Below are positions 37,373-46,219 of a stretch of DNA of 64,000 bases, piece after piece. The notes under the pieces are model-generated. The model ran no database searches. It was given only the letters and a program-made list of their open reading frames with translations, and had not been told where the DNA came from. The position numbers and the translations under genes were made by a program. Numbering within the stretch: the first letter of the stretch is position 1; the number at the start of each line of letters is the position of its first letter. The DNA is taken from contig JBMTIM010000001.1 of NCBI GenBank assembly GCA_049437325.1, positions 1 through 64,000 on the forward strand, given 5' to 3'. This DNA comes from UBA11606 sp049437325 (lineage in GTDB: Bacteria > Actinomycetota > Acidimicrobiia > Acidimicrobiales > Aldehydirespiratoraceae).

Positions 37373-38377
37373 CTATACGCCACCGGGATACCCGAAGACG
37401 TCGGCGGTGAGCTCGATCGAGTGCAGGCGCTGTTGCGTGGTCGGCGACGGGTGCACAGTGATCAGCTCGTCGACGTCGGCTTCCTGTGCAAGGTTCTCGA
37501 GGTAGCGCTTCACGAGTTCGGGCGAGCCGGCGGCGGTGTAGTGGGTCATCTGGGCAATTCCCTGGCCCTGCGGGGAGGCCAGCAGCTCGTCGGCCTCGTC
37601 GTCGGTGAGTTCGCGCGGGACGCGGAGGAACCGAGCGACCCTCTTACGGGTGACGGCGAGTCGCTGCGACTCGGCGTCGGCGTCGGTATCGGCAGCAATC
37701 ACATTGACCCCTGCGATCGCATACGGCTCGGACAGGCAGGCGCTCGGCTCGAACCGTTCTCGGTACAGCTCCACGGCCTGCAGGAGCGCTCCGGGAGCGA
37801 AATGAGACGCAAAGGCGTACGGCAGACCGAGCGTTGCCGCGAGCTGAGCGCCGAACAACGACGAGCCCAGGATGTAGAGCGGTACATGCGTTCCACCGGC
37901 CGGCACCGCCTCCACGCCGGGCACGAGCGATTCGCCCGCCAGGTAGGCCTGCAGTTCCAGTACGTCTTGCGGGAACCGGTCGGAGGCCGCCGGATCGACA
38001 CGCATGGCACGCATCGTCATCTGGTCGGTGCCCGGCGCGCGTCCCAGGCCGAGGTCGATGCGACCCGGATGCAACGTGGCCAGCGTGCCGAATTGCTCGG
38101 CGATGACGAGCGGGGAGTGATTGGGCAACATGACGCCACCAGAACCGAGCCGGATCGTCTCGGTGTGGGCAGCCACATGTGCGATCAGCACACTGGTCGC
38201 CGACGACGCGATCGACGCCATGTTGTGATGCTCGGCGTACCAGACCCGCCGGTACCCGCGGGCCTCTGCCGTCTGCGCCATTGCGACGCTGTTGGCAAAA
38301 GCCTGGGCCGGTGTCTCGTCAGAGCCGACGATCGCGAGATCGAGGATGGAAAGGACCGGACGATCTGCGAATGCCAC
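37373..38377 (-). CDS. Luciferase-like flavin monooxygenase (MsnO8 type)
   Basis: A 334-aa bacterial-luciferase-family TIM barrel. The N-terminus LSILDLAIVG and the RGYRRVWYAEHHNM motif (about residues 36-49) match the MsnO8 subgroup, which usually uses FMN. SGGVMLPNHSPL and LGLGRAPGTD are further family motifs. The start is GTG 38375-38377. It lies 35 bases upstream of the ferredoxin. The substrate is unknown. Confidence 0.88.
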   Translation of the reverse strand: MAFADRPVLSILDLAIVGSDETPAQAFANSVAMAQTAEARGYRRVWYAEHHNMASIASSATSVLIAHVAAHTETIRLGSGGVMLPNHSPLVIAEQFGTLATLHPGRIDLGLGRAPGTDQMTMRAMRVDPAASDRFPQDVLELQAYLAGESLVPGVEAVPAGGTHVPLYILGSSLFGAQLAATLGLPYAFASHFAPGALLQAVELYRERFEPSACLSEPYAIAGVNVIAADTDADAESQRLAVTRKRVARFLRVPRELTDDEADELLASPQGQGIAQMTHYTAAGSPELVKRYLENLAQEADVDELITVHPSPTTQQRLHSIELTADVFGYPGGV

Positions 38378-38433
38378 CCGCTCAGCCTAGAGACCTGGAC
38401 CCGACTGTTCGAACCGGGGCAACCGATCGAACG

Positions 38434-40035
38434 TCACGTTCCCGGGCGCTGTTTGACGTCGATTCCGAACGTCGCACGAACGCGAGCGTCGATGTCGGCG
38501 GGGATGTGGTCGGGCCAGTGGTTCTCGAGCAGGTCGTTGGCTCGCTCGTGTGCTCGAACCAGTTGATCCTTGCCGCCGGCGTCCATCCAGTTGTCGGGGG
38601 TGTCGCGATCCCCGACCTCGGGGTAGAGATACTCGCGTTGCATCAGGTCGAGTGTCTGTTGTGAGCCCAGGAAGTGACCGGCCCCGGTGACCACGTCATG
38701 GATGACCTGGGTCGAGAGCGTCTCCTCGTTGACTTCGATCCCGCGGACGGTGCGGTTGATCGCACCGAGCATGTCGTTGTCGATCACGAGGCCCTCGAAC
38801 GAGCAGCTGAGCAGCGATGCGAGCATGCCGGCCGATTCGTACACGAGATTCGCACCGGCATGGCCGGCAAGCGCGATGTTGAGCCCTTTTTCGTAGCCGG
38901 CTTGATTGTCGGGGACCTTGGAGTCGGCCATACCGGCCGCAACCCCTGACGGCAGTCCGAGCCAGTTGGCTGTCTGGGCTGCGGCGGCGTTGAGCACCCC
39001 CTCCTCACCCGAACCCCCGCTCATGGCACCGGTGCGAAGATCGGACACGAAGGGCCACAGTCCCATCACGCACGGGTGCCCCGGAGACATCAGATTGACG
39101 GTGGTGAGGCCGGCGAGACACTCGGCCAAGGCCTGCGCCAGCGAACCGGCGAGCGCAGCCGGCGAGGTCGCACCGGCCTGTCCGGCCGACAACAGGTTGA
39201 TCGGCATGCCGCACTCCACCTGGGCGACCATGCACCTGATCGACTCCTCGGCGAACCGCATCGGTGGGACCACGAAGGTGTTGTTGGCCGCCACGATCGG
39301 GCGCCGACGAAACTCCCCCTCTCCTCCCATCAACATGTCGAGCATTGCCACTGTCTCATACACGTGGGGTTTCTCGAACCACGACGTGCCGATCGGCTTG
39401 CGACAGCCGGCGACGGCACCGTACGCAGTGTTGAGATCGAGCAGTCGACTGTCGGCGTGATTCCGGGCCACCACGGTGCGGACGTAGAAGTGAATGTTGT
39501 CGAGTGCATCGACGAGACGGCCACAGTCGTACACATCGTCACCGGTGGAGTGACGAAAGGAGTTCGTCGGATAGTCGTACATGAGCACGGCCGCCCCACC
39601 CGTGCCGAAATGGACTTTGTCGCCGCCGACCTCGATCGAGTGCGACTCGTCCCATGCGTGCCATGTCCACGTCTTCGCAGCCGTCTCGATCGCCCGCTCG
39701 ACGATCGCCTTCGGGTAGTAGAGGCGATCACCATCGACCCGGCCTCCGGCGGCGGTGACGACGTCGATGAACTCGGGGATCGGTGAGCCCATCCCCACGT
39801 TCTCGAGCAGCCAGATCGCCGCGTCGTAGACCTGCTGCAGATCGGCTTCGGTCAGCGGCTTGTACAGACCGCCGGCAAGGCCGGGGCGGACCGGCCGCAT
39901 GTCCTTGCCGAGCGGCGCCTGGCGAGCGGCAACTCTCCCGGCACGACCGCCGGAGCGACGCCGCGACGGGGGCCCATCGATCGTCGTGACGTCGAGGTCG
40001 CCGGTCTCACTCAATTCGGTGTCCTGTTCGTTCAT
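38434..40035 (-). CDS. Trimethylamine/betaine methyltransferase family protein (MttB-like, no pyrrolysine)
   Basis: A 533-aa TIM-barrel protein of the MttB superfamily (COG5598 type), members of which transfer a methyl group from quaternary or tertiary amines to a corrinoid protein. Recognisable stretches are GGLYKPLTEADLQQVYDAA, CMVAQVECGMPI and GQAGATSPAALAGSLAQ. The frame is uninterrupted, so it is the non-pyrrolysine type, like glycine betaine or proline betaine methyltransferases. Its start overlaps the stop of the upstream oxidase gene (ATGA). No corrinoid protein or reactivase is in the window. The substrate is inferred only. Confidence 0.9.
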   Translation of the reverse strand: MNEQDTELSETGDLDVTTIDGPPSRRRSGGRAGRVAARQAPLGKDMRPVRPGLAGGLYKPLTEADLQQVYDAAIWLLENVGMGSPIPEFIDVVTAAGGRVDGDRLYYPKAIVERAIETAAKTWTWHAWDESHSIEVGGDKVHFGTGGAAVLMYDYPTNSFRHSTGDDVYDCGRLVDALDNIHFYVRTVVARNHADSRLLDLNTAYGAVAGCRKPIGTSWFEKPHVYETVAMLDMLMGGEGEFRRRPIVAANNTFVVPPMRFAEESIRCMVAQVECGMPINLLSAGQAGATSPAALAGSLAQALAECLAGLTTVNLMSPGHPCVMGLWPFVSDLRTGAMSGGSGEEGVLNAAAAQTANWLGLPSGVAAGMADSKVPDNQAGYEKGLNIALAGHAGANLVYESAGMLASLLSCSFEGLVIDNDMLGAINRTVRGIEVNEETLSTQVIHDVVTGAGHFLGSQQTLDLMQREYLYPEVGDRDTPDNWMDAGGKDQLVRAHERANDLLENHWPDHIPADIDARVRATFGIDVKQRPGT

Positions 40036-42458
40036 GCGCGGAGCGCAGCATTGGCCGGGTCGTACGCTGCATCGGCGAGCACGGTGGCGGTGCGACGAAC
40101 GCCGAGCATGTCGAGTTCGAAGATCGACCCGGGCGCCTCGTAGTCGGGCGCCACATAGACGAAGCCGAGGGATTTGCCGACCGAGTGGCCAAACGCACCG
40201 GATGTCGCAATTCCCATGACCTTGCCGTCGTTGCCGTAGGCGGGTTCGTTGCCTCGAAGGTCGGATGCACCGTCGGAGATTTCGCAGTAGACGAGCACCA
40301 TCGACAGCGGGTCGGCCTGATCGCGACGGTCGATGGTGGCGTCCTTGCCGATGAAGTCACCATCGAAGTCGACGAAGCGTTCGAGACGGGCCTCGATCGG
40401 CGTGATCTCGGTGGTGAGCTCGGAGCCCCAGGCCTTGTAGCCCTTTTCGATCCGCATGACGTTCATGGCGTACGAGCCGAAGTGGACCATTCCGAGTGGC
40501 TCGCCGACACCGACGAGGGCGTCGTACACCTCCCCCATGGTGTCGATCGGCATGTGGAGTTCCCAGCCGAGTTCGCCGACGTAGCTCACCCGCAGGGCCT
40601 TCATCTCGACCCCGGCAACGGTGATCTCTTGGGCGGTGAGCCAACGGAAGGCCGGCGCATGCAGGTCGGCCTCGGTCAATTGGGAGAGCACGTCTCGGGC
40701 CCGGGGCCCGGTGACCGCAATAATGCCGTTGGCATCGGTGACATCGGTGACGGTCACGTCCTCACCGTCCAGGATGTGGCTGTTGAGCCAATCCTCGTCG
40801 TGGGTGGTTCCTGTGATTGCCGAGTTGAGGTAGTAGCGCCCCTCTCCGAAACGGGTGATGGTCATCTCGCACTCGATGCCACCGAGCTCGGTCAACATGT
40901 GCACGAGACGCATGGCCCCGTCCGTGCTCGGAATCCTGTTCGCGCTGACCCGGTCGAGAAGGTCGGCCGCCTGGGGCCCCGTGACCTCGAACTTGGCGAA
41001 CGCGGTGAGGTCGGCGATGCCGACCCGTTCGCGCGTTCCTCGGACTTCTTCGCCGACAAGCTCGTGGGCATTGGACCGGAGAAAGGTGTGTCGTTCGGGC
41101 GCACCGAAGTATTGGGGACGCTCCCAGCCGTAGACCTCTTCCCATTGAGCACCTCGGGCATCGAGGCGGTCGTACAGCGGATTGATCTTCTGCTTTCGGG
41201 CCGCCGGGTGATGTTCCCCCGGTGGACGGGTGGCGTACATGAGGTGGTATTCCTCGATCGCCTTGTCCACCGCAAACTGACCGGACGCGCCTGCGTGGCT
41301 GCCGAAGCGGCGCGGGTCCATCCCCCGCACATTGATCTCGGTCTGGCCGTGGACGATCCACTGGGCCAGGTACTTTCCGGCGCCCGGACCCTGCGTGATG
41401 CCGATCGATGCGCCACTGCAATGCCAATAATTGTGCAGACCGGCTTCGGGGCCCATGAGATAACCCGAGTCGGGCGTATGGGTGATCGGACCCGACACGA
41501 CCTTCTTGATGCCGCTTTCGGCCCACGCCGGCACGCGTTCGAGCGCCACGGTGAGACAGTCGGCGATCGCATCAAGATCGGGCGGCGTGAGGTAGAAGTC
41601 GAGGTTCCAGTCGATCCCGTCGACGCCGTAGGTCTGAGCGCCGCTCGTCTCGTACGGACCGATCAAGATTCCATCGATTTCTCGGCGGTAGTACGACGAC
41701 GAGACTGGATCACGGGTGACGGGGATCTCGACATCGAGCGCCTTCATCGCGTCGAGTGGCTCGGTGATGATGTACTGGTGGATCACCGACACGATCGGTA
41801 CGTCGATCCCGACCATGGCGCCGAGTTGTGGTGCATAGTGACCGGCAGCGTTGACAACGTGCTCGGCGACGATCCGTCCCTGCTCACTGATGATCTCCCA
41901 GCGACCGTCAGGCAGCTGGTTCATGTCGGTGACCCGGTTGTGTCGGATGATTTCGGCTCCGAGTTGTCGGGCCCCTTTGGCCATCGCGTTGGTGACACCG
42001 GTCGGGTCGGCCCAGCCGTCGTTGGGCGTCCAGAGCGCCGACTGGACATCGTCGATGTTTTCCATGAGCGGGTTGAGCTCTTGGATTCGAGCCGGGCCGA
42101 CGATCTCGTTCTCGATACCCAGTTGGTCGAGTTGGGCACTCACCTGGCGGTGCCAGAGGACGTCGTTTTCCGAGATGGCGAACCGCAGCGCGCCGCAACC
42201 GTGCCAACCCGACGAGAGGCCGGTCTCTGCTTCGATCTTCGGATAGAGCGAGACGGCTTCCTGATGGACCTTCGCCATGTTCAGATCGCCGATGAAATTC
42301 GGGACGAGTCCGGCGGCATGCCATGTCGACCCGGAGGTGAGTTCACCCTTTTCGATCAGTACGGTGTCCGGACCCCAGCCCTCGTGGGCCAAGAAGTACA
42401 GCAATCCGACGCCCATGGCTCCGCCGCCGATGATGACGCAGCGCGCTTCATCCCTCAC
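40032..42458 (-). CDS. Dimethylglycine/sarcosine dehydrogenase-like FAD oxidoreductase with GcvT domain (copy 1)
   Basis: An 808-aa protein from GTG 42456-42458, preceded by GAGGGGG. The N-terminal DAO-type FAD domain has IIGGGAMG (about 10-17). His47 in STWHAAGL is the residue that covalently carries FAD in dimethylglycine dehydrogenase. The C-terminal half is an aminomethyltransferase (GcvT) THF-binding domain (about 430-800). The family oxidatively demethylates N-methyl amino acids and traps the carbon as methylene-THF. An in-frame ATG 19 codons upstream (42515) is possible. It is coupled to the MttB-like gene and divergent from the IclR gene. Confidence 0.93.
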   Translation of the reverse strand: MRDEARCVIIGGGAMGVGLLYFLAHEGWGPDTVLIEKGELTSGSTWHAAGLVPNFIGDLNMAKVHQEAVSLYPKIEAETGLSSGWHGCGALRFAISENDVLWHRQVSAQLDQLGIENEIVGPARIQELNPLMENIDDVQSALWTPNDGWADPTGVTNAMAKGARQLGAEIIRHNRVTDMNQLPDGRWEIISEQGRIVAEHVVNAAGHYAPQLGAMVGIDVPIVSVIHQYIITEPLDAMKALDVEIPVTRDPVSSSYYRREIDGILIGPYETSGAQTYGVDGIDWNLDFYLTPPDLDAIADCLTVALERVPAWAESGIKKVVSGPITHTPDSGYLMGPEAGLHNYWHCSGASIGITQGPGAGKYLAQWIVHGQTEINVRGMDPRRFGSHAGASGQFAVDKAIEEYHLMYATRPPGEHHPAARKQKINPLYDRLDARGAQWEEVYGWERPQYFGAPERHTFLRSNAHELVGEEVRGTRERVGIADLTAFAKFEVTGPQAADLLDRVSANRIPSTDGAMRLVHMLTELGGIECEMTITRFGEGRYYLNSAITGTTHDEDWLNSHILDGEDVTVTDVTDANGIIAVTGPRARDVLSQLTEADLHAPAFRWLTAQEITVAGVEMKALRVSYVGELGWELHMPIDTMGEVYDALVGVGEPLGMVHFGSYAMNVMRIEKGYKAWGSELTTEITPIEARLERFVDFDGDFIGKDATIDRRDQADPLSMVLVYCEISDGASDLRGNEPAYGNDGKVMGIATSGAFGHSVGKSLGFVYVAPDYEAPGSIFELDMLGVRRTATVLADAAYDPANAALRA

Positions 42459-42508
42459 GGTTGATGCCCCCTCGAAGTAGACGTTCCGCGCAACCCAATG
42501 ACGCCAGC

Positions 42509-42527
42509 GTTTCACTGAATGGAACGT
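42509..42527. promoter_or_regulatory. Candidate IclR-type operator
   Basis: In the 101-base divergent interval, gtttcactgaatggaac (42509-42525) is an imperfect inverted repeat (gtttca/tggaac), followed directly by gtttc. The half-site ggaacgt (42521-42527) also has a perfect inverted partner, acgttcc, at 42481-42487. IclR-family proteins bind such short palindromes between divergent genes. This placement is inference. Confidence 0.35.
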
Positions 42528-42559
42528 TTCGGTCTGTGGCCACTAGTGTAGCTCTTGGC

Positions 42560-43294
42560 ATGCAATCAATCGACCGGGCGTTCACCGTTCTTCGTGCCGT
42601 TGCGTCTCGCGCCGGAACCTCGTCGCTTGCAGACGTCACGAAGGCATCGGGCCTCCCCAAGTCGACCGTCCTCCGACTGTTGACGGCGCTCGAGGAGCAG
42701 GGTGCGATCCAGGTCCTCGGTGGCCGGTTCGGGATCGGCCCGGGACTCGCGGTGCTCTCCCATGGTGGAGCACCGGTGAGTGCCCTCAAGGAGATTGCAC
42801 GCCCTCATCTTGTCGAACTCGCCGAACAGATCCAGGAAAACGTGTCGCTGATGATTCCCGACGGTGAGGTCACGCTCTACATCGACACCGCCATCTCGGA
42901 GAGTTCGGTCATGGTCCAGGACTGGAACGGGGAACGACTGCCCTATCACGGTTCGGCCGGTGGCCTTGCGCTGTTGTCGTCGTGGACCGATGTCGAGATC
43001 GCCAAGCTCGCCGCCAGCGGCCTCGAGGCGTACACCGCGACCACGGTGACGACGCTGGCCGGCCTCATGGCAAAGGTCGAGCACGCTCGCCGAACGGGTG
43101 TTGCGCTCACCCATCAGGAGTTCAGTGACGACGTCAACGGCTTCGGCTCGCTGGTGACCGGACCCGACGGGGAGCCGCTCGCTGCAGTCAACGCCTACGG
43201 ACCCGACTACCGCTTCCCTGGCGATCGAGACGCTGCCGAGATCAGTGCTGCGGTCCTCGAAACCGCCCGGGCGATCACCGATCGACTGGGCTGA
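42560..43294 (+). CDS. IclR-family transcriptional regulator
   Basis: A 244-aa protein from ATG 42560. The N-terminal winged helix (about 1-65) has SIDRAFTVLRAVA, an HTH with SLADVTKASGLPKSTVLRLL and a wing. The C-terminal GAF-like effector domain (about 80-244) has RLPYHGSAGGLALLS and ends near NAYGPDYRF. It is divergently transcribed from the oxidase/MttB pair and followed by an amidase, so one or both are likely targets. A longer start upstream would run through the operator region and is rejected. Confidence 0.93.
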   Translation: MQSIDRAFTVLRAVASRAGTSSLADVTKASGLPKSTVLRLLTALEEQGAIQVLGGRFGIGPGLAVLSHGGAPVSALKEIARPHLVELAEQIQENVSLMIPDGEVTLYIDTAISESSVMVQDWNGERLPYHGSAGGLALLSSWTDVEIAKLAASGLEAYTATTVTTLAGLMAKVEHARRTGVALTHQEFSDDVNGFGSLVTGPDGEPLAAVNAYGPDYRFPGDRDAAEISAAVLETARAITDRLG

Positions 43295-43336
43295 TCGGCG
43301 GTTGCGTTCACCGGGCACCCCTGCTGTGATCTGCCC

Positions 43337-44755
43337 ATGGTCGAACTCACCAGCTCACTGACCGCCATCGTCGACGCACTCGAATCGAGAGCGATTGGCG
43401 CCACCGAGCTGCTCGACGCCCATCTGGACCGAATCGAGCGGCTCGACGCGGAGATCAACGCCGTCGTCACACTCGCTCCCGATCGAGCCCGCACCGAGGC
43501 GCATGCTGTCGACACCGCTCGCACAGCGGGCGAGCCTCTCGGCCCACTGGCAGGCGTCCCCATCACTGTCAAGGACGCACTCGCCACCGCCGGCATCCGT
43601 TCCACCGGTGGCGCCGACGAACTCGTCGATCATGTGCCCACCGACGATGCCACGGTCGTCTCGACCGTTCGCAACGCAGGAGCGTTGGTCTTCGGCAAGA
43701 CCAACGTGCCTCGCTGGTCGGGCGATTACCAAAGCTTCAACAAGCTCTTCGGCACGACGAACAACCCGTGGGATCTCGAACGTACGCCGGGTGGCTCGTC
43801 GGGCGGACCGGCAGCGGCAGTTGCGATGGGATTCACCGGTTTCGAGATCGGCACCGACATCGGTGGATCGATCCGGGTGCCAGCGTCATTTTGCGGGATC
43901 TATGGCCACAAGCCGAGTTTCGGCGTGATCCCCACCTACGGCTACCTCGACAGCGTTCGGTTTCACCGCAACGTCAGTGACGTCAACGTCTTCGGCCCGA
44001 TGGCTCGATCGATCGATGACCTCGAGCTGCTCTTCGGTCTGTTGGCAGGCCCGAACCCCGACGACGCACCCGGTTGGAAGCTCGACCTTCCTCCATCTCG
44101 AGCCGAGGCGATCGGTGACTTCCGGGTGGCGGCGTGGCTCGACAGCGACTTCGCCCCAATCGATCCCTCCGTCGCAACCGTGCTCGCCAACGCCACCGAC
44201 GCGCTCGAGCGTGCCGGCGCCCGCATCGACCATGGCCGGCGGCCGGCAATCGATGCCACTGCAGCCGCCCTCAACGGCTCGGCGCTGATCGGTCTTGCCA
44301 CCCGCATCTCCGACAGCGACAGCCCGGACGGCCCGGAGCCTCCGGGCGCACCGGTCCCTCATCGTCAGTGGGATGTCCGCCACCGCGAGCGAGGTGTCGT
44401 CCGACGGAGGTGGGCCGAGTTCTTCGACGAGATCGACATCCTGCTGTGTCCTGTCACACCGATCCCGGCGTTCCGTCATGTGCACACCGACGACGGATCG
44501 AACTGGACGCACGCCCAGATCGAGGAGTTCGGCGACCTGCCGTACGGACAGCTGGTGCTGTGGAACTCGCTCATCGGCAGTGCCTACCTCCCCGTCACCA
44601 CCCCACCGGTCGGGTACACGGCCGACGGGCTTCCGGTGGGGATTCAAGTCGTTGCTCCCTACCTGCACGACCGCACCGCGCTCACGTTCGCCCGACGGAT
44701 CACCGAGGTCCTCGGGGGCTACACGCCACCACCGCTGGCGGTCGATCGGCCGTGA
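43337..44755 (+). CDS. Amidase (amidase-signature family)
   Basis: A 472-aa hydrolase with the Ser-cisSer-Lys triad: Lys79 in PITVKDA, Ser154 in GGSSGGP and Ser178 in IGGSIRVPA, with the same spacing as GatA. It lacks the GatA C-terminal features and has no gatB/C partners here, so a general C-N amide hydrolase is more likely. It lies 42 bases after the IclR gene on the same strand and may be co-transcribed. The substrate is unknown, though a link to amine catabolism is suggested by context. Confidence 0.9.
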   Translation: MVELTSSLTAIVDALESRAIGATELLDAHLDRIERLDAEINAVVTLAPDRARTEAHAVDTARTAGEPLGPLAGVPITVKDALATAGIRSTGGADELVDHVPTDDATVVSTVRNAGALVFGKTNVPRWSGDYQSFNKLFGTTNNPWDLERTPGGSSGGPAAAVAMGFTGFEIGTDIGGSIRVPASFCGIYGHKPSFGVIPTYGYLDSVRFHRNVSDVNVFGPMARSIDDLELLFGLLAGPNPDDAPGWKLDLPPSRAEAIGDFRVAAWLDSDFAPIDPSVATVLANATDALERAGARIDHGRRPAIDATAAALNGSALIGLATRISDSDSPDGPEPPGAPVPHRQWDVRHRERGVVRRRWAEFFDEIDILLCPVTPIPAFRHVHTDDGSNWTHAQIEEFGDLPYGQLVLWNSLIGSAYLPVTTPPVGYTADGLPVGIQVVAPYLHDRTALTFARRITEVLGGYTPPPLAVDRP

Positions 44756-44786
44756 CACGGGCGGTTCGATGTGTGAACGGAACGCT

Positions 44787-44801
44787 GTCGACCAGGTCGA
44801 C
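44787..44801. repeat. Perfect 15-base palindrome between convergent genes
   Basis: gtcgacc and ggtcgac flank a single base in the 66-base gap between the amidase and lipoprotein genes. The loop is too short for an intrinsic terminator and no T-run follows, so the role is open. Confidence 0.5.
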
Positions 44802-44821
44802 CTCCACAACGGTGCTCGGCG

Positions 44822-46150
44822 TCAGGGCGACCAGAAGGCAACGTCACCCTCGCTCACCCGTATCGCACTGTCACTGTCGAGTCTGCGGACCCAGATGCTG
44901 TCGCCGAGTTCGTCCTGAGCGGCGTAGACGATCGCATTGCTACCCGGCGACCAGATGCGCGGCGACTCGGTGTACTGCCACGAGAAGAAGACGTAGTTCC
45001 GAAAGAACGTGAGCGTGGGCCGAAACGGTTCGAGTCGGGTCGTCGACTCACCGTCCCAGATCACCCAAACCGCACTGTCACGTGCAGCGCTGGGCTGCAT
45101 CAGCGCGAGCTTCGTGCCGTCGGGTGACCATTCGGTCCAGATCGACAGTTCGTCGGAGATCGGGGTGCGCTCTGCGGTCTCGAGATCGATGATTTCGGTC
45201 GATGCAGTCACCGCTGCGGGTGCGAAACCGACCGTGACATTCCCATCTCCCCCCGGACCGACCGCGTGGGCGAGCACGGCCCGCCGTCCATCCGGCGACA
45301 CTGCGATGCCGATCGAACCATCGACCGGCCCGAGGTCGACAGACTCCAACGTGTCGACGTCGAGGCGAGTCAGTCGGCCGCCCGTCACTGCTTCTTCGAC
45401 GAGCAAGACGTGCCGCGTCCCCGGGATCCAGGCAGGGGCGAGAAACGACTGACCAGGCTCACCGAGGGGTTCGACAGTCGTGAGGTCGGTCGGATCGCGC
45501 ACCAACTCGAGCACTCGATCGCGGTGAATGACGAGGTCGTCTCCTCCACCTGGCTCCCAGGCCAGGTAGAAGCTCGCAGTGTCGAGGCTGTCGTCGCTCA
45601 CCGGAACTCCATCCGGACCAAGGATGTCCAGGGAGGTTCCCAGCGGACCGGGCCCGAGGGCTGCGATGTACGCGCCGTCGGTACTCCAGGAGTAGAAGAA
45701 ATAGGGCCGACGGGACGGTCGAATCGTGACCGCCTCACCCTCCACCGCCACGGTGGTGACCGGCTCTGCGACGGCGGTGGCGATGATGTTCGCCCCGTCG
45801 CGCGACCACGTGGGCTGGGTCACGGCAACACCCGCCGTCGGGAAGCTCTCCACCGTGCGTCCCGACGGATCGGTGACGACCAGGTTGCGAAACCCACCAA
45901 TCGCGAGAAGGCCACCCAGACCATCGCCGAGCGAAGGTGTCGCCTCGCTCGCCGGAACCGTCGTGGTGGACGCTGGTCCGTCGGCCGAGGGCGGCGCAGA
46001 GGTTGTCGGTGACGATGTCGCCTCGACCTCGGTGACCGTCGAGTCCGGACTCGAGAATCGGGCGTCGAGCTCCTCGGGACTCACCGACGTGCAGCCGCCC
46101 GCGAGGAGCGCACCGATGACGAGGGCCGCGCAGCGAGGGATGACGGGCAC
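44822..46150 (-). CDS. Lipoprotein with TolB/PD40-like beta-propeller
   Basis: A 442-aa exported protein from GTG 46148-46150. A clear lipoprotein signal ends in LLAGGC (Cys20). A Ser/Thr/Pro-rich linker (about 25-75) follows, then repeated beta-propeller blades with the WS.DG motif (TWSRDGANI, SWSTDGAYI, VSPDGRRAV, EWSPDGTKL, WSPGSNAIV), typical of PD40/TolB-like propellers. It is probably anchored on the outer face of the membrane. Its role is unknown. It sits between the amidase and the second oxidase gene. Confidence 0.82.
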   Translation of the reverse strand: MPVIPRCAALVIGALLAGGCTSVSPEELDARFSSPDSTVTEVEATSSPTTSAPPSADGPASTTTVPASEATPSLGDGLGGLLAIGGFRNLVVTDPSGRTVESFPTAGVAVTQPTWSRDGANIIATAVAEPVTTVAVEGEAVTIRPSRRPYFFYSWSTDGAYIAALGPGPLGTSLDILGPDGVPVSDDSLDTASFYLAWEPGGGDDLVIHRDRVLELVRDPTDLTTVEPLGEPGQSFLAPAWIPGTRHVLLVEEAVTGGRLTRLDVDTLESVDLGPVDGSIGIAVSPDGRRAVLAHAVGPGGDGNVTVGFAPAAVTASTEIIDLETAERTPISDELSIWTEWSPDGTKLALMQPSAARDSAVWVIWDGESTTRLEPFRPTLTFFRNYVFFSWQYTESPRIWSPGSNAIVYAAQDELGDSIWVRRLDSDSAIRVSEGDVAFWSP

Positions 46151-46219
46151 CTACGGACCGTACTCCGGCCGGACGGCTTGTCGCGACCGTCCAACCCGCC
46201 TGCTGGGGTCCATCCTCGA

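Noticed and set aside
38434..40035. Pyrrolysine-containing trimethylamine methyltransferase
   Set aside because: The frame has no internal amber codon, so the protein belongs to the non-pyrrolysine branch.
40185..42464. A 759-codon plus-strand open frame opposite the first dimethylglycine-dehydrogenase-like gene
   Set aside because: Its composition is low-complexity (His/Asp/Val-rich), a shadow of the minus-strand gene, which has FAD and GcvT motifs.
46170..46200. Hairpin ggacgg/ccgtcc between the second oxidase and the lipoprotein gene
   Set aside because: There is a 6-bp stem with a 10-base loop and no T-run; too weak to call a terminator.
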